Source: Planctomycetota bacterium | GTDB taxonomy: Bacteria; Planctomycetota; UBA1135; UBA2386 | Reading direction: 5' to 3' | DNA: 64,000 nt | Assembly (NCBI GenBank): GCA_020638735.1 | Contig: JACKHZ010000010.1 | Location: 62,001 to 126,000 of the forward strand | Shown: piece after piece, positions 63,602 through 64,000 of the stretch | How positions within the stretch are numbered: position 1 is the stretch's first letter | Layout of the letters: each line of letters begins with the position of its first letter | Made by a program: the position numbers and the translations under genes | Notes under the pieces: generated by a model | Told to the model about the DNA's origin: nothing | Seen by the model: the letters and a program-made list of their open reading frames with translations, nothing else | Database searches by the model: none

Positions 63602-63628
63602 GGGCACATCGAGAAGAAGAAGCAGGGC
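63581..63628 (+). repeat. 24-base tandem duplication across the rpmG stop
   Basis: Units 63581-63604 and 63605-63628 share CACATCGAGAAGAAGAAG, then differ as TAGGGG versus CAGGGC. The first unit contains the stop TAG; in the second that triplet is CAG, so a stop-to-Gln change would extend the protein through the repeat. Confidence 0.85.
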
Positions 63629-63745
63629 CTCGGCCCTCTCTTCGGCGAGGTGCTCTGCTCGGGGCGTCCTCTTCCGGGGGCCTTGCCATGCGGGTTCCTT
63701 CTCGGCGCGGTGCCCCTCACGGGGGGCCGCTCGGCAGTGGGGCGT

Positions 63746-64000
63746 TCAGCGACCCAGTGCAGACATGGCTCCACCCGGCAGGCTTCGCGCCACCAACTCT
63801 TCGAGCATGCGCCGGCCCGACGATGGAAGCGGCATGGCCGCCAACCGCCCGGCGAGCCGTGCGACCACGTTGACGTCGACCGCCTCCAGGTTCTGCAGGG
63901 CCAGCACGATCGCGGTCAGACGCGCGGGCTCGGCCGCGACCTCCGGATCGTCGAGCAGCTGCGCGAGTGCCCGCTCTGCCTGAGCCGGGGTGCCCCGCAC
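63746..64000 (-). CDS. Hypothetical protein, C-terminal part or short gene at window end
   Basis: The frame is open to the last base. A GTG can be read at 63998-64000, so it is either the 3' end of a longer gene starting beyond the window or a complete small gene of 84 residues. The visible protein is helical and soluble with no membrane helix or signal (ALAQLLDDPEVAAEPARLTAIVLALQNLEAVD is the region at residues 11-42); the helix pairs look HEAT/TPR-like. No function is assigned. Convergent with rpmG. Confidence 0.45.
   Translation of the reverse strand: MRGTPAQAERALAQLLDDPEVAAEPARLTAIVLALQNLEAVDVNVVARLAGRLAAMPLPSSGRRMLEELVARSLPGGAMSALGR

Overview
The window is very GC-rich, coding-dense double-stranded DNA with many GTG starts and 4-base stop/start overlaps. 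The gene content points to a motile, Gram-negative-type bacterium, most likely a high-GC planctomycete. The reasons are an ECF sigma factor fused to carboxypeptidase-regulatory repeats, a CxPSR sulfatase beside it, two large secreted proteins of the kind common in that phylum, abundant TPR/HEAT lipoproteins, and a short tandem flagellin set. The phylum is an inference: there is no rRNA in the window, and a myxobacterial or acidobacterial source is not excluded.

Layout. 1-3859: the end of a glycosyltransferase/TPR protein, a TPR protein, and six small unknown genes. 3881-10925 (minus strand): filament genes for a FliT-position protein, FliS, FliD, FlaG and four flagellins. 11160-21115 (plus): nine genes, nearly all overlapping stop to start, holding two sigma-54 activators, two histidine kinases and a further response regulator around three TPR/coiled-coil envelope proteins, and ending in a metallophosphoesterase. 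21093-29914: an Sbal_3080-type lipoprotein, a PyrK-like flavoprotein, a membrane protein, a DUF2237 protein, the sigma/carboxypeptidase-regulatory fusion, a sulfatase, a lipoprotein, a di-haem cytochrome and a pseudopilin-like protein. 30428-36053 (minus): a large HEAT/TPR protein and an OmpR-type two-component pair. 36105-37927 (minus): an SMC/OLD-like ATPase with a DUF4276 (TOPRIM-like) partner, a likely defence module. 37936-42304: a small unknown protein, a phenylacetate-CoA-ligase-like enzyme, a chemoreceptor, and a divergent orphan NMT1/THI5-type binding protein. 42509-47203: an RND efflux adaptor and pump. 47231-54946: a giant carboxypeptidase-regulatory protein, an L,D-transpeptidase, an RluA-type pseudouridine synthase, a UPF0316 protein, a second copy of the 22-kb-region membrane protein, and an NhaC-type antiporter. 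55019-57245 (minus): a beta-helix secreted protein and a HEAT lipoprotein. 57543-59098: MotA and MotB. 59168-61978 (minus): an SDR, enoyl-CoA hydratase and acyl-CoA dehydrogenase operon. 62258-64000: a secreted protein, ribosomal protein bL33, and the end of an unknown gene.

How it fits together. The two ends of the motility set (filament and filament chaperones on the left, stator at 57.5-59.1 kb) flank metabolic and envelope genes. The sigma-54 activator/kinase operon next to the flagellins is well placed to control them. The glycosyltransferase at the left edge could modify flagellin. No tRNA, rRNA, CRISPR array, insertion sequence or integrase was recognised. The strongest candidates for something new are the nine-gene regulatory/TPR operon, the membrane-anchored sigma fusion, the ATPase/DUF4276 pair, the RND pump with extra insertions, and an orphan intrinsic terminator at 62.1 kb.
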